Below are positions 43,404 to 54,335 of a stretch of 64,000 nt of DNA, in pieces. The first letter of the stretch is position 1. The number at the start of each line of letters is the position of its first letter. The notes under the pieces were generated by a model that saw nothing but the letters and a program-made list of their open reading frames with translations, was not told the origin of the DNA and ran no database searches. Both the position numbers and the translations under genes were made by a program. Source of the stretch: Leptospira sanjuanensis (GTDB lineage: Bacteria > Spirochaetota > Leptospiria > Leptospirales > Leptospiraceae); the NCBI RefSeq assembly GCF_022267325.1, contig NZ_JAIZBG010000001.1, positions 2,392,001 through 2,456,000 of the forward strand, written 5' to 3'.

Positions 43404-44285
43404 ATGCGCGCTACCAGCAAAATTTTCGGGATCTCATTCTGTGTTTTACTTTTTTTCCCGCTTCTCCCCAACCCTTCTTCCGCTTTGAACGCCGAAACGG
43501 AGCTTTCCAAAACGAAGTCTCATTCCCGAAAACCCGCGCTCGAAATTCCTCCCGAAGAGGAATCGTATTGGGAACTCGGACTCCGAGCCGGAATCGGATA
43601 TAAGGGAGAAGACAGACTCAATTCTTTTCTGAGAGGATTTACGGATACATACGATCCGAGGGTAGCTTCCAAAACCAAACTCGACCCGCCGTCGAACGTT
43701 TCTCAGGGAGAATTGTTTTTACGCAGAAAGATCGGGCCGGAGAGTCAAATCGGTTTCATCGGAGGCTATCGCGAATGGCAGAAGTTCGGATTGAAACAGG
43801 TTTCGTCCGAACCGTTTTACACCGATCTGACTTTTAAACTTTCCAATCCGTATTTTCTTTTGATGTATTGGCACGAATGGAATTACAAACGATGGATCTT
43901 TCAAGGCGGACTCGGAGCCGGAATGTCGCAAGTATATTGGGACTCGAAAGGATACGCGACTTCGGGAAGAGAAAGCTTTCGACAAGAAGGTTCCCTGACC
44001 GGAACCGGAATCGAATTTCGTTTGGAAGGTTCGGTCAATCGAAGAATCACCGATTCCACAAGTCTTCAACTCGGGATCGCGCTTTCCTGGATCAACATTC
44101 CTTCCTTAAACGGAACGTTCAACGGAGAATCGGCCAGCTTTTATTTGAGAGAAGACGGACGGGTCACACCTCTGACAGAATCGAACAATCAAACCGCGAT
44201 CTTGGTTACGAATCAATTTTCCCGTAAACTGGAATTCCAAGTCCTGACTACGACCTTGTTTTTCGGAGTCGCGCAGAAGTTTTAA
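43404..44285 (+). CDS. Exported protein, possible outer-membrane beta-barrel
   Basis: The 293-residue protein starts with a signal peptide ([20 protein letters not shown], cut likely after PSSA). The mature part has alternating aromatic and polar residues and many Gly ([46 protein letters not shown]) and ends in Phe, as many outer-membrane barrels do. I recognise no family. ATG 43404 is chosen for the signal peptide; the open frame begins at 43338 and shares its first CATG with the divergent Psd fusion gene. Confidence 0.7.
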   Translation: MRATSKIFGISFCVLLFFPLLPNPSSALNAETELSKTKSHSRKPALEIPPEEESYWELGLRAGIGYKGEDRLNSFLRGFTDTYDPRVASKTKLDPPSNVSQGELFLRRKIGPESQIGFIGGYREWQKFGLKQVSSEPFYTDLTFKLSNPYFLLMYWHEWNYKRWIFQGGLGAGMSQVYWDSKGYATSGRESFRQEGSLTGTGIEFRLEGSVNRRITDSTSLQLGIALSWINIPSLNGTFNGESASFYLREDGRVTPLTESNNQTAILVTNQFSRKLEFQVLTTTLFFGVAQKF

Positions 44286-44318
44286 ACTTTAAAACGCGGG
44301 GGTTTTCCGCCGACGCGT

Positions 44319-46460
44319 TTAAACGTCGAAGGAAGTTTTTTCCCGCTTATAACGAAGCGGTTTTTTCAAATATTTGATTAGAAGAACCCGGTTCCCTTTT
44401 TCGTTAAACCGAACGATATCGAAGACTCTTCTCGTCATCACGATTCCTCTTCCGTGAGTCAAACTCGTTTCGTTCAGTTTTTCGATATCTAAGTTTAGAA
44501 TTTTCTTATAATCGAAACCTTCTCCCTCGTCCGAGATCAGAAATCCGATCCTGCGGGCGTTGAGAGAATACGAAACCTTTACGGTTCGATAGTTGTAGAA
44601 CGGTTCCTTTTGTCTTTTTTGGATGAATTCGAGATAACGCCCTTCGGCGAGCGCCTCCGTTTTTTCGTCGAAGCTGATCGCCAAATTTCCGTGTTCGATC
44701 GAATTGATGACGATTTCCCGGATACAGGTTCGGATCGCGATTATAATTTCGGTCCCTACGAAACTGGAAAGATTGACGGTCAAAAGTCGGCTCAACAGAT
44801 CCGCATTCCGCAGATAGTTGTTGAGAGTAAAGTGCATGGATTCGCTTACGATGAACTTCGAAAGAATATCCTCGTCGAGTTCATAAGCCTTTCCTAATAT
44901 TCCTTTCCTATCACCCAAGTCCAAAAGCTGAAGACGAACCCGAATCTGTCTCGGTTCCAAAACGAACTTTTGCCTAAACTCGACCGCGAACTCCGAACTT
45001 TTCCCGGTTCGCAAAAGTTCGTCGATCTTATCCTTCGCCAAAATTTTTGCGTAAGCGACATCCCCGCCCGTGGGAACGAAGATCAGATCCAGAAAATCCC
45101 AACCGATCACCTCTTCCGGATCGAAACCCAGAAGTCTTCCGAGCGCCTTGTTCGCATTTCGGATTCTCCCGTTCGTATCCATCGTAAAAAGGAATTCCTC
45201 CGATTCTTCGAAGAGATTCTTGAAACGTTTTTCGGATCGTTCGGCTACGAGTTTGGTGGAACCGAGTTCCTTGATTTTCGCGGACAAAACCTTGGACAAT
45301 ACTTTTACCCGGTCCGCAAGACCCAGTCCCATTAAAACGACATGAAACAGGGACGCGATCTCGATGACCCAAAATTTTAAACCGAAGTTACGGAACCAAC
45401 CGCTGTGCAAAAATAAAAATAGAATCGATCCTAAGACCAGAATTCCCCAGGCGGAAAGAAAATACGACGCATTCCATTGATTCCAAGCGATGCTTCTGAT
45501 TCCGTTGATAAACAAAAGGATCACGCAGGCGAACGTGCAAAATAATCCGATCCAAATTCCGAAACGTTCCGGAATCCAAAGAGAAACAAACGCACAAGTC
45601 AAAAATACCGCTTGCAAATATTGGAATATACGATGGGAGATTTTAGAACGGTTTTTCAAATCCAGATATACGTTCACGAATAAACACATCAAAGTCAGAC
45701 AGATCAAAAGAAAAAACGGAACGCTTACGTTTGTCCATGCGACCCAATCCGGCCAGAGAATCTGAAATCCGAACCCTTCCAAAACGAATTGAAATAGGGA
45801 AAATCCGAAGATGTAGATCGCAAAGAAGAAATAACTTCGTTCTTTTGTGGAAGCGAACAATAGAAGATTGTAAAGCGCAAGAACGAGCATCGCTCCGAAA
45901 AACAATCCGAAAAAAAATTGTTCGTAGATCACCTTTTGATAAAATCCGAGAGCACCGTAGTAACGCAGGGAAAGCTGGATTCTCGAATCGGATTTGATCC
46001 GCAAAAAAACGGACTTTTTCGTTTTTGGAAGACCGACCGAAGGAAAGGCAGGGTTGCGGTATTGAATCGGCCTGATTCCGAACGGGATCGAATCGCCCGC
46101 CCTGTAAAACGGGGATTCTCCTTTTTTTACGTCGTAGTATTCGACCAAATCCGCGTTCGGATATTGATATTCCACGATCCATCGAATCGGCTGCGCGGAG
46201 GAATTCTCCACATTCAAACGAACCCAAACGGAAGCATTCGTATATCCTAAAGAACTAATATTCCCGGAATTGAATTTACCCTGATCCGCCAAAGCCCGGA
46301 TCTGCTCGAAGCCGAGTTTGTTCGTAAAATCCTCGTAGTATTCGAAGGAATCCTCCAATCCCACGGACGAATCGTCCAGACGAACCAAATCGATCCCGAA
46401 TACGGGAACCGAAGCGAACAGAAAAATAACGGCGATGATTTGAAATAACTTTTTGAACAT
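44319..46460 (-). CDS. 7TM-DISM sensor with PAS and RsbW-like ATPase domain
   Basis: The 713-residue protein has a signal peptide (MFKKLFQIIAVIFLFASVPV), a periplasmic DISMED2-type domain (about 40-165; SVWVRLNVENSS, RWIVEYQYPN), seven membrane helices (about 180-385; 7TMR-DISM), a PAS domain (about 410-530; RFKNLFEESEEFLFTMDTNG) and a C-terminal HATPase (REIVINSIEHGNLAI with the N-box Asn, FLISDEGEGFDY and HGRGIVMTRR). No histidine phosphorylation box is visible. The ATPase looks like the anti-sigma/serine kinase (RsbW/SpoIIAB) type. It may act in a partner-switching pathway. ATG 46460; frame open to 46484. Confidence 0.85.
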   Translation of the reverse strand: MFKKLFQIIAVIFLFASVPVFGIDLVRLDDSSVGLEDSFEYYEDFTNKLGFEQIRALADQGKFNSGNISSLGYTNASVWVRLNVENSSAQPIRWIVEYQYPNADLVEYYDVKKGESPFYRAGDSIPFGIRPIQYRNPAFPSVGLPKTKKSVFLRIKSDSRIQLSLRYYGALGFYQKVIYEQFFFGLFFGAMLVLALYNLLLFASTKERSYFFFAIYIFGFSLFQFVLEGFGFQILWPDWVAWTNVSVPFFLLICLTLMCLFVNVYLDLKNRSKISHRIFQYLQAVFLTCAFVSLWIPERFGIWIGLFCTFACVILLFINGIRSIAWNQWNASYFLSAWGILVLGSILFLFLHSGWFRNFGLKFWVIEIASLFHVVLMGLGLADRVKVLSKVLSAKIKELGSTKLVAERSEKRFKNLFEESEEFLFTMDTNGRIRNANKALGRLLGFDPEEVIGWDFLDLIFVPTGGDVAYAKILAKDKIDELLRTGKSSEFAVEFRQKFVLEPRQIRVRLQLLDLGDRKGILGKAYELDEDILSKFIVSESMHFTLNNYLRNADLLSRLLTVNLSSFVGTEIIIAIRTCIREIVINSIEHGNLAISFDEKTEALAEGRYLEFIQKRQKEPFYNYRTVKVSYSLNARRIGFLISDEGEGFDYKKILNLDIEKLNETSLTHGRGIVMTRRVFDIVRFNEKGNRVLLIKYLKKPLRYKREKTSFDV

Positions 46461-46526
46461 GAATGCGACTCGCCGATTTCCCAATCAAACCATGATTTCA
46501 AATTCTTTCCGGGGTTCAACACCGGT

Positions 46527-47723
46527 TCAAAGAAAAAACAAAATCCAACCTAACAATACGGCTCCGACCGGCAAAAAAATCGTCCACATTCTTCCCAAAG
46601 TTCTTCCGTCGAGAACCGAAGCGGTATGTTTGAATCCGCAAAAGACGTATAAAATCACGGGAAGAATTTTCCAAAGTTCGAGCGCTCCCGATTTGAAAAA
46701 TCGAACCGATGCGAGAGACAAAACGGTCCAGAAAACGAACTCGATAACGCCGAACCATTTCCGGGGCGACGGAACGACCGGATCGAATTTCAGATAACTG
46801 CTCCGATCCACTTCTTCGGGGATCAAAGACGGTCCGATGCTCGCCGGTCTCCAGCCCGGAGGTTTGAGGAGAAGGAGAAGTTTATCTTTCACGTTAGGCG
46901 CCTTTCGCATTAACGAAAAAAGTTCCTCGTACACGTGCAAGTTCGTATAAACCGGATCGAACGTTGTGACCGGTTTCGTCAAACCGTAGACCGGTTCTTC
47001 CTCTTCTCTCGCAAACGATCCGAAAATCCGATCCCAGAAGATGAGAATTCCTCCGTGGTTTTTATCGATGTATTTCGGATCTCTTCCGTGATGAACCCGG
47101 TGATGCGCCGGGGTCACGAGTATTTCCTCCAAGAAGCCGAGCTTTCCGATCAGTCTCGTGTGAACCCAGAACTGATAGATCTTTAAAATTCCGTGCGCCA
47201 AAAGAAACGCCTGCCAAGGAACTCCGCAAAATGCGATTCCGAGATTGAAAGCATATTCGAAAATTCTTTGAAAGCTGGATTGACGCAAAGCCACGGAAAG
47301 ATTGAATTCTTCGCTGGAATGGTGCGTAACGTGACAAGCCCAAAGGAAATTGACTTCGTGGGTCGCGCGGTGAAACCAGTAATACACGAAATCCACCGCG
47401 AGAAATACGAATATCCATCCCGCCAAATTCCTAAGATCCCCGTGAAAACCGGTCGAGTCCTTCCAAATCGGCGCACCCAACGGAATCTCCGGAACTCCGA
47501 ACAAAGTCTGCAAAGAGTAGAATATTCTAAACTTCTCATATACCCAAAGTGAAGCTATGGTGACAAGAACCCCCGTCAGAGAAAACAGAATTCCGGTGCT
47601 TAAATCGGCGACCGTATCGTTCCATCGATAGACTTTTTTCCCGGAGATCCCGGAATACAAAACCTCCACTCCGATCAGAAGCAGAAAGAAAGGCACCGCT
47701 AAGTCTATGATGGATCCTTGCAT
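46527..47723 (-). CDS. Fatty acid hydroxylase/sterol desaturase superfamily membrane enzyme
   Basis: The 398-residue integral membrane protein has the three His boxes of the diiron superfamily: HRATH (with [17 protein letters not shown]), HVTHHSSE and HHRVHHGRD, in residues about 115-225. It is flanked by hydrophobic segments on both sides, including a C-terminal set ([18 protein letters not shown]). Members hydroxylate or desaturate lipids (alkylglycerol monooxygenase, carotenoid or sterol enzymes). The substrate cannot be told. The SDR gene lies four bases upstream in the same direction, so the two may form a lipid-modifying pair. Confidence 0.85.
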   Translation of the reverse strand: MQGSIIDLAVPFFLLLIGVEVLYSGISGKKVYRWNDTVADLSTGILFSLTGVLVTIASLWVYEKFRIFYSLQTLFGVPEIPLGAPIWKDSTGFHGDLRNLAGWIFVFLAVDFVYYWFHRATHEVNFLWACHVTHHSSEEFNLSVALRQSSFQRIFEYAFNLGIAFCGVPWQAFLLAHGILKIYQFWVHTRLIGKLGFLEEILVTPAHHRVHHGRDPKYIDKNHGGILIFWDRIFGSFAREEEEPVYGLTKPVTTFDPVYTNLHVYEELFSLMRKAPNVKDKLLLLLKPPGWRPASIGPSLIPEEVDRSSYLKFDPVVPSPRKWFGVIEFVFWTVLSLASVRFFKSGALELWKILPVILYVFCGFKHTASVLDGRTLGRMWTIFLPVGAVLLGWILFFL

Positions 47724-47727
47724 ACGA

Positions 47728-48513
47728 TTAACCGTTTTGATTTAAGAATTTTGCGATCTTGCGAATGATGAATCGAGGCGTTATACGAACGCTCTGCGCC
47801 AAAATCTTGTTCAAAGCTCCGGAGATCACGACCGGTTTTCCCTTTTTCAAAGCCGCATATCCGATTTCGGCGACTTCCTTCGCGCTCATGATCGGCGCCA
47901 TCGGATTATTCAGAAGTTTCGATTTCGTGATTTCGGCTCTTTCGAAAAATTCTGTTTTGGTCGGGCCGGGACAAAGAGTGGTAACGATGACTCCGTCCTT
48001 ATATACGTCTTCGTAAATCGCTTCCGAAAGTGAAAGGACATACGCCTTTGTCGCATAATAATTGGCCATGTTCGGTCCCGGTTGAAACGCAGCCGTGGAC
48101 GCGACGTTCAGAATTTTTCCGCTCTTGCGTTCCACCATACCCTGCAAAAAGAGATGCGTCAACTCGGCGAGAGAAGTGACGTTGACTTGGATCATCGCGA
48201 GTTCTTTTTTCAGATCCATCTTATCGAATCTTCCGCTCGTGCCGAAACCCGCGTTGTTCACCAGAATTTCGACGACCGCTTTGGATTTTTTCGCGAAGTC
48301 GAAAATTTTCTTCGGCGCCTGGCGGTCCGCAAGATCGACGGAAAGCGTATCCACTTTCACTTTGTAAGACGATTCGATTTCCTTCTTTACCGATTTGAGT
48401 GTTTTTTCGTTTCTTGCGACGAGTATAATATCGTATCCGTCCGCCGCGATCAGTTTGCTGAGTTCGTAGCCGATTCCGACCGTTCCGCCCGTGATGATTG
48501 CCGTTCTTGCCAT
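47728..48513 (-). CDS. Short-chain dehydrogenase/reductase
   Basis: A 261-residue classical SDR. Cofactor loop [19 protein letters not shown] (TGxxxGIG), [18 protein letters not shown], catalytic Ser in [11 protein letters not shown], and [15 protein letters not shown] (YxxxK). The pattern is close to the DltE/YqjQ-like group of acyl or keto-reductases. ATG 48513 with AAGGAAAAG upstream; GTG 48519 is an alternative. Coupled to the hydroxylase-family gene downstream. Confidence 0.9.
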   Translation of the reverse strand: MARTAIITGGTVGIGYELSKLIAADGYDIILVARNEKTLKSVKKEIESSYKVKVDTLSVDLADRQAPKKIFDFAKKSKAVVEILVNNAGFGTSGRFDKMDLKKELAMIQVNVTSLAELTHLFLQGMVERKSGKILNVASTAAFQPGPNMANYYATKAYVLSLSEAIYEDVYKDGVIVTTLCPGPTKTEFFERAEITKSKLLNNPMAPIMSAKEVAEIGYAALKKGKPVVISGALNKILAQSVRITPRFIIRKIAKFLNQNG

Positions 48514-48598
48514 TTGCACTTTTCCTTTTGTCGGTCGAAAATATTCGCGGGAAAAAAGAGAGAAAGACTTTTTTATACCGAGCGATCCTTAGAGAGCG

Positions 48599-48659
48599 AG
48601 GTAGCCAAACGAGCAACGGAGTGTTGCGAGTGGCTTCCAGCATAGCTGGAAAATCCGAG
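48599..48659 (+). repeat. 61-base direct repeat, copy 1
   Basis: Begins AGGTAGCCAAACGAGCAACG and ends AAATCCGAG. It contains AGCAACGGAGTGTTGCGAG, whose GCAAC/GTTGC arms can form a small stem. Copy 2 at 48732-48792 differs at only a few positions. Confidence 0.85.
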
Positions 48660-48731
48660 CGATCCTTAGAGAGAAAACTCAGCGTTTCGTTCTTTTTAAC
48701 TCAGCGGATGCCTCTCTATGGATCGGCATCC

Positions 48732-48792
48732 AGGTAGCCAAACGAGCAACGGAGTGTTGCGAGTGGCTTCCGGCTTAGTTGGAAAATCCGAG
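48732..48792 (+). repeat. 61-base direct repeat, copy 2
   Basis: Same length and start as copy 1. Differences cluster in the second half (CTTCCGGCTTAGTTGG against CTTCCAGCATAGCTGG). Confidence 0.85.
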
Positions 48793-48796
48793 AACT

Positions 48797-48836
48797 CCAA
48801 AAAAAAAGCCGCCTGTGATTTTTCAAAGGCGGCTTT
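48797..48836 (-). terminator. Intrinsic terminator of the lipoprotein operon
   Basis: On the minus strand AAAGCCGCC and GGCGGCTTT (plus arms 48805-48813 and 48828-48836) form a nine-base stem followed by a run of T (A at plus 48799-48807). It lies 30 bases past the last lipoprotein stop. Confidence 0.85.
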
Positions 48837-48865
48837 ACACTCGGATGGAGTTTTAAAACGTTCGA

Positions 48866-49669
48866 TTACTTCTGCGAAGGAAAGATCCCCTGGACCAGAA
48901 GTAAGACGCTCTTTTGAAAGTCAGGCTTTACGATATCCGCATACGTCCAAGGAACGAAAATGCTGGAAATCCGTTCGCTTTCTCCGCTTTGGACTTCGAT
49001 CAGCTGCAAACGAACTCCAACGATGGAACCCGCTTCGAGGCTGGAAGTGGTTCGGGTTTGAGTCGTAGTCCCTCCTCCGCCTCCGGAATTATTATTGTTG
49101 TTCTGCTGCTGAACCGAAATGGTCTTCGTAAAAATTTCGTTTCCGGGCGTGCTGTATGCGTAGGGAACCAAAACATACTCGATGTTTTTCTTTTTCAGTT
49201 CGTCGCGAAGACCGGCACTCAAAGGAACGAAAGGATTTTTAAACGTCTTCTGGATTTCAGGAGTTAGACGTTTTTCGTCTTTCTCGTCCAGATACTGTAC
49301 CGAAGGATTCTCCGTAGAAAGAACGTTTTTCAGTGTGGAATAAAGACTTCCTTCCAAAAACATTTTGAAACTTTTACGAGCCGGGGAATCCTGAAATTGT
49401 TTTCTGGAATCCACGCTGATTTCCACGATTCCGCCTTTTGCCTTCGGTTTGCTCAGCGCGTTCTTTCTTTGACTGTCCTGAAACGGAGTGTGATACACGT
49501 CTTCCGAAATGTAATCGCTGTAATTCGGCAGGATCAGAAGAATTTTCGAACCCTTAACGTCCTTTCCTTCGGCTAAATAATCCGCTTTGTAATGCGAAAA
49601 CGAAATACAATTCGCGAAAAGTAAAGCCGAGGCTCCCAACAATGAGGTTATAGATCGATTCAATTTCAT
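48866..49669 (-). CDS. Lipoprotein, third of an operon of three
   Basis: The 267-residue protein has a lipobox SALLFANC (Cys at about residue 20) after [12 protein letters not shown]. The mature part contains [11 protein letters not shown], a Gln/Asn run and poly-Gly/Thr linker ([17 protein letters not shown], about 205-220) and a C-terminal beta-rich part ([20 protein letters not shown]). ATG 49669 follows GGAG in the overlap with the upstream gene; the longer open frame to 49738 would bury the lipobox. No family is recognised. Probably membrane-anchored in the periplasm or on the surface. Confidence 0.78.
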   Translation of the reverse strand: MKLNRSITSLLGASALLFANCISFSHYKADYLAEGKDVKGSKILLILPNYSDYISEDVYHTPFQDSQRKNALSKPKAKGGIVEISVDSRKQFQDSPARKSFKMFLEGSLYSTLKNVLSTENPSVQYLDEKDEKRLTPEIQKTFKNPFVPLSAGLRDELKKKNIEYVLVPYAYSTPGNEIFTKTISVQQQNNNNNSGGGGGTTTQTRTTSSLEAGSIVGVRLQLIEVQSGESERISSIFVPWTYADIVKPDFQKSVLLLVQGIFPSQK

Positions 49670-49670
49670 C

Positions 49671-50432
49671 TTAATTCTCCAAAACTTGCATGAGCATTGC
49701 GTCGATCTGTTCGCTGGATTCTTCCACGCCGCCGGCACCGTGTACGGAACGGATCGTGCGGATATTTTTTCCGGATTTCAGGTCTACGACGAAATAAGTC
49801 ATAGTATAATTTTCTAATACTGTTTTTCCGATATAAACGGGAAGTGCCACAAACCAAACGTCGGTTACGGAAACGGTCGGTCTATAGTCCAAAAGAACCG
49901 GAAGGATCGCGTAATCTTCCTTCAGCTTTAAACCTTTAAAATCACTTTCCAAACCTTTTAGATCTTCCACAAAGAAGTCTTCGTCGGTTTCGATGGGCTG
50001 CATTCCCGTAGCGCCCGCCATTGCAGGATCGCTCATCGCTCTTACCGTTGCGGCTTGCAGAAGTTCCTTACCGGTTGCTAAAGCGACTCTTGCCGATTTT
50101 TCCCTTTCCCAAACGGATGTATAAATTTTGGAAAGTGACTTCGTGAACGCCGCGTCCTTCAAAGACTTTTTAATATCCGCAGGAGTCGACTGAACGTATC
50201 CCGATCGACTCGCCTTCAAAGCGTCCAATCTACCATCGATCTCGTTGCCCACCGCAGCCGCCGGATAGACGTTCAAAGTAGGAAGAATCGCCCATTTTTT
50301 CGTTTTCAACTCGTTCAGCTTCGGAGAAGGAACGGAAGAATACACTCTCGCTCGATAGGGAACGTTAACGCAGGCCGCACCGATCAAAAGTGAGCTCATC
50401 AAAATCAAAGTCAGTTTTATACTTCTTTTCAT
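49671..50432 (-). CDS. Lipoprotein, second of an operon of three
   Basis: The 253-residue protein has the lipobox LLIGAAC (Cys21) after [14 protein letters not shown]. The mature part includes [20 protein letters not shown], suggesting the same periplasmic ILP/VLP strand seen in the neighbours, and [20 protein letters not shown]. This pattern recalls lipoproteins that help assemble surface structures (GNA1162-like), a weak resemblance. It starts one base after the upstream gene, whose stop is at 50434. Confidence 0.77.
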   Translation of the reverse strand: MKRSIKLTLILMSSLLIGAACVNVPYRARVYSSVPSPKLNELKTKKWAILPTLNVYPAAAVGNEIDGRLDALKASRSGYVQSTPADIKKSLKDAAFTKSLSKIYTSVWEREKSARVALATGKELLQAATVRAMSDPAMAGATGMQPIETDEDFFVEDLKGLESDFKGLKLKEDYAILPVLLDYRPTVSVTDVWFVALPVYIGKTVLENYTMTYFVVDLKSGKNIRTIRSVHGAGGVEESSEQIDAMLMQVLEN

Positions 50433-50433
50433 A

Positions 50434-51081
50434 TTAGTTCGCCGCCTTTGCGCTTAACAAACCGTCAACAAGAATGGAAGCCAATTTTCTTCCTCTTGCG
50501 GGGCCGTTCACCGGAGAATCTTCGGAAGATATGAATTCTTGAAAAATTAAATCCGCCGATTTGAGTTGGATCAAAGAAACGGAATGAAAAATTCCTCTTC
50601 CATGTCCGACGCTGGTCGAAATGACCGCACCGGAACCGAAATACATAAATGAATCCGATTTAGGAAACGCGTCTTCGTCGGAATAAACCACGATCACATT
50701 GTCCGTGCCGAGTGCGCTCGCAAGTTTTGCGAGAACGGCGGGGTTCGTTTTTAAAGCGACCGGATCGTGCAGATTGATTTTTACCAAATCGGAATCCAAT
50801 TTCGCGTCTTGGATCCTCTTACGACTTTCGCGAAAAGAAACGAGTTCCAATCCTTTTACGTCTTTGAGTTCCTCTTCGAATTCCTTCAGGAATATTTTTT
50901 CATCCACAAAACCGTATCGTTTTACGAGGTGGTTTTCGTGAACCAATGCAACCTTTCCTTCCAGCTGGACAGAGGGTTGTGCTTTAAATTGTTTTCCAAC
51001 CCGAAATCGATGACAGTTGCTTAGAAAGGAGACTGCTACCGGAATCAGGATTAGAAACAGAACGAGTTTTTTCAGTTTCAT
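50434..51081 (-). CDS. Lipoprotein, first of an operon of three
   Basis: The 215-residue protein has a signal and lipobox ([16 protein letters not shown], Cys at about 23). The mature part includes [35 protein letters not shown] and a C-terminal [13 protein letters not shown] 51081 has AAGGA five bases before it; the frame extends to 51132 without a signal. It is the first gene of the operon. A perfect palindrome, CAATCATTGATTG, lies about 45 bases upstream. Confidence 0.78.
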   Translation of the reverse strand: MKLKKLVLFLILIPVAVSFLSNCHRFRVGKQFKAQPSVQLEGKVALVHENHLVKRYGFVDEKIFLKEFEEELKDVKGLELVSFRESRKRIQDAKLDSDLVKINLHDPVALKTNPAVLAKLASALGTDNVIVVYSDEDAFPKSDSFMYFGSGAVISTSVGHGRGIFHSVSLIQLKSADLIFQEFISSEDSPVNGPARGRKLASILVDGLLSAKAAN

Positions 51082-51125
51082 ACAATCCTTTTGCTCAATC
51101 ATGAGTTTGTACATGTTATAAACTG

Positions 51126-51138
51126 CAATCATTGATTG
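51126..51138. promoter_or_regulatory. Palindrome upstream of the lipoprotein operon
   Basis: CAATCA-T-TGATTG is a perfect 13-base inverted repeat 45 bases before the first lipoprotein start. It may be an operator. The AT-rich gap to the divergent GST gene (51139-51305) shows nothing else. Confidence 0.35.
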
Positions 51139-51305
51139 AACACTATTTTTTCAAATCAGGAAATCAAACAGAATGCAAAATTTCACATTTCATACTTCGG
51201 TCGATTTTCAAATTCTAAACCCTTCTATACTCCTCCGGACCAAACCCGGACATTCTTCCCAAAAAACACTTTCCAAACCGAAGCGATCGATAAACTTCTT
51301 TTTTC

Positions 51306-51971
51306 ATGATCAAACTGCATGGCGCAAGCATCAGCAACTACGTAAATAAAGTAAAGTTAGGGATCTTAGAGAAGGGATTGGAATACGAACAAATCAGGGT
51401 GGCTCCCTCTCAAGATGAAGAATTCTTAAAGATCAGTCCTATGGGAAAGATACCGGTCTTGGAACTCGACGGAAAATTCATATTCGAATCGGGGGCTATT
51501 TTAGAATTCTTAGATACGATTTACCCGCAAGAACCCAAGTTACTTCCGAATGATCCTTGGGAAGCGGCCCGAGTCCGGGAAATCACGACGATCGTCGAAA
51601 CCTACATCGACATTCCCGCAAGAAGGATTTATCTGCTCGCGACCAGAGGAAAAACGATCGCACCCGAATTGATCGAAGAAATTCATCCGATCCTGATCAA
51701 AGGAGTCAAAGCCCTTCAAAGAGTGGTACGATTTTCTCCGTATATCGCGGGGTCGAATTTCACTCTGGCGGATTGTTCCGCGTTTGCAAACCTAAGCGTG
51801 ATCGACGAAGAGCTCAGATCCATTTATCCGGACAATCATCCATTGGATCAACTCGCTGGTTGGAAAGAATACTACGAATTTATGAAAACGAAGGAAGGGC
51901 CGGCTCTTGTGGAAAAGGAAAAACAAACTCTTCGAAAAATTCTCGCGCGAGCGAAAGCGAAAATAGATTAG
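51306..51971 (+). CDS. Glutathione S-transferase family protein
   Basis: A 221-residue GST. The N-terminal thioredoxin-like domain shows [20 protein letters not shown], the cis-Pro [10 protein letters not shown] and [12 protein letters not shown] (glutathione-site ES). The C-terminal helical domain has the N-capping [17 protein letters not shown] (LADC). Ser/Asn near residues 8-11 replace the classic Tyr nucleophile, as in many bacterial beta/theta-like forms. No ribosome site is evident before ATG 51306. A stress or detoxification role is likely. Confidence 0.9.
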   Translation: MIKLHGASISNYVNKVKLGILEKGLEYEQIRVAPSQDEEFLKISPMGKIPVLELDGKFIFESGAILEFLDTIYPQEPKLLPNDPWEAARVREITTIVETYIDIPARRIYLLATRGKTIAPELIEEIHPILIKGVKALQRVVRFSPYIAGSNFTLADCSAFANLSVIDEELRSIYPDNHPLDQLAGWKEYYEFMKTKEGPALVEKEKQTLRKILARAKAKID

Positions 51972-52046
51972 AGCCGAAATTCTTATCCGGTTTCCTCCAA
52001 AATTGATTTGACTCTCCCGGTACGGGAAATAGCCTGCTCTGGTCTT

Positions 52047-52284
<238 letters not shown>

Positions 52285-52293
52285 CTCGAATTC

Positions 52294-54285
52294 CTAAGCC
52301 GCGTTTTTCAATCCGTACAATTTGAGAAGGGACCCGACTTCGGGGTCTCTTCCTAAGAACCGTTTGAAAAGAACCATCGCGTTTTCGCTTCCGCCCTTCT
52401 CTAAAATTTCGGTAAAGTATGCGTCGCTCAGCGAGGCGTCGAACACGCCTTTGTCGACGAATGCGAAGAATGCGTCCGCACTCATTACTTCGGCCCATTT
52501 GTAACTGTAATATCCCGCGGCGTATCCTCCCGAAAAGATATGGGAGAATCCGTTTTGAAACCGGTTGTATTCCGGAGGAATCACGACGCTCACTTCCTTG
52601 CGGACGTTCTGAAGAATGGAATGAACTTCCTCTTCTGTATGACTTTTTTCGTGAATGAGAATGTCGAAGAGGGAAAATTCGAGTTGCCGTACGATTCCCA
52701 TCGCGGAAAGAAAATTCTTCGTTTCCTTGAGCTTTGCGATCATCGAATCGGGAATCGTTTCTCCTGTTTGATACTGTTTGCCGAATATTTTCAGAACGCT
52801 CGGTTCGAAAGCGAAGTTCTCCAAAAACTGCGAAGGAAATTCCACCGCGTCCCATTCGACTCCGTTGATTCCGCTGACCGGAGGTTCTTCGATTTTAGTG
52901 CAGAGATGATGCAACGCGTGACCCATCTCGTGAAAAAACGTGACAACGTCGCTGTGTTTCAAAAGAGAAGGAGAAGTCGCCGTGGAAACCGGAAAGTTGC
53001 AGACCACGAACGCGGCGGGAAGAATCTCGCGGCCGTCGATCCGATTTCTGGAATACCAGTTGTGCATCCAAGCCCCGCCCTGTTTGTCCTTGCGCGCTTC
53101 GAGATCCAAATACAAACGGGAAAGAAGTTTTCCGTTTTTGTATAAATCGAACACCTGCACCTTATCTTCCCAGACCAGCGCGGATGTTTTGCGGAATTCC
53201 AAACCCAAAAGTTGATTCAAAAATTGGAATGTTCCCGAAACGACTTTTTCCTTCTCGAAATACGGACGTGTTTGTTCCTCGTCGAAATCGAAACGGGCCT
53301 TCATCAGTTTTTCGCTGACAAAGGCGGTGTCATAGGCTTGTAAAGAATCGATTCCCAACGTCTTTGCGAAATTGGAAAGATCGGCAAATTCCTGTTCGGC
53401 GATCGGTTTGGCTTGTTTGGCCAAGTCGCGCAGGAATTTCAGAACCGTAATTCCCGAATCGGCCACCTTGGTCGCGAGAGACAATTCCACGTAATTGGAG
53501 TATCCTAACAGTTTTGCAAGTTCGCTTCGAAGAGCCAAAATCTTTTCGATCAGAATTCCGTTTTGAGGGGCCTTGGTCGTATAAGCCTTATATAAGGATT
53601 CCCGAATGGAACGATTCGGACCGTGCGTCATATACGCGATGTAACTCGGCATCTGAAGAGTAAAACGCCATTTGCCGTTCTCCGTTTTGGCCGCATTCAG
53701 ATCGGACTCCGGAATTCCTTCCACGTCCTCTTTGCGGTCGATAATCAGTTCAAACGCGTTGGTCGCGTCCAAAAGGTTTTGCGAGAATTGATTGTCCAGG
53801 TCGGAAAGAGAGATTTGAATTTCCTGGATTCTTTTTTTGATTTCCGGTTCGAGACCGATCCCGCTGAGCTTAAACTGTATGATGGAATCTTGAAGTACTT
53901 TTTTTCTAGGTCCGCCGAGAGTCGCCTCTTCCTTCTTTAGAATTTCCTGATAGGCGCGATTGAGTTCCTCGTTTTGACCGAGATCGGAATAAAACGCGGT
54001 GATTTCCGGTAGCACTTCCGTATAAAGCGCCTGGATTTCCTTGGAATTCTTTACGCTGTTCAAATGCGAAAGAACGGTAAATTCGATCTGCATTTCCTGC
54101 ACTAGGTCGTTCAAAGGACGGATGACGTGATCGTACGTTCTATCTTGTTTTGAAAGAAGAATCGGAAGTTGTTCCCGGATCGTTTTGATTTTTTCTAAGA
54201 TTTCGTTTTTAGTGCGTTCGGGTGCGTCCGCTTTGAATTCTGGCAACATCAAAGTCAATCTCGTTTTCCCCTTGCGAAAGTTCAT
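52294..54285 (-). CDS. M3-family oligopeptidase (OpdA/PrlC-like)
   Basis: The 663-residue cytoplasmic zinc metallopeptidase digests short peptides. The active site is [15 protein letters not shown] (HExxH, about residues 455-469), with a later Glu in [17 protein letters not shown]. Typical OpdA blocks: [13 protein letters not shown] and [11 protein letters not shown], then [20 protein letters not shown]. The start is uncertain: ATG 54285 or ATG 54249 ([12 protein letters not shown]), the latter closer to family N-termini. The gene is divergent from the lipoprotein at 54336. Confidence 0.92.
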   Translation of the reverse strand: MNFRKGKTRLTLMLPEFKADAPERTKNEILEKIKTIREQLPILLSKQDRTYDHVIRPLNDLVQEMQIEFTVLSHLNSVKNSKEIQALYTEVLPEITAFYSDLGQNEELNRAYQEILKKEEATLGGPRKKVLQDSIIQFKLSGIGLEPEIKKRIQEIQISLSDLDNQFSQNLLDATNAFELIIDRKEDVEGIPESDLNAAKTENGKWRFTLQMPSYIAYMTHGPNRSIRESLYKAYTTKAPQNGILIEKILALRSELAKLLGYSNYVELSLATKVADSGITVLKFLRDLAKQAKPIAEQEFADLSNFAKTLGIDSLQAYDTAFVSEKLMKARFDFDEEQTRPYFEKEKVVSGTFQFLNQLLGLEFRKTSALVWEDKVQVFDLYKNGKLLSRLYLDLEARKDKQGGAWMHNWYSRNRIDGREILPAAFVVCNFPVSTATSPSLLKHSDVVTFFHEMGHALHHLCTKIEEPPVSGINGVEWDAVEFPSQFLENFAFEPSVLKIFGKQYQTGETIPDSMIAKLKETKNFLSAMGIVRQLEFSLFDILIHEKSHTEEEVHSILQNVRKEVSVVIPPEYNRFQNGFSHIFSGGYAAGYYSYKWAEVMSADAFFAFVDKGVFDASLSDAYFTEILEKGGSENAMVLFKRFLGRDPEVGSLLKLYGLKNAA

Positions 54286-54335
54286 CCACTTTTTCCGGTT
54301 TGACTCTCCGTCGCAGAGTTTTAAAACACGAATCT

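Larger units (their letters stand above)
48514..48865. other. Gene-free repeat region between the SDR and the lipoprotein operon
   Basis: This stretch holds two copies of a 61-base repeat, two copies of GAGCGATCCTTAGAGAG (about 48579 and 48657), a hairpin GGATGCC...GGCATCC (48706-48712 with 48725-48731) and the lipoprotein-operon terminator. No gene was seen. Confidence 0.6.
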
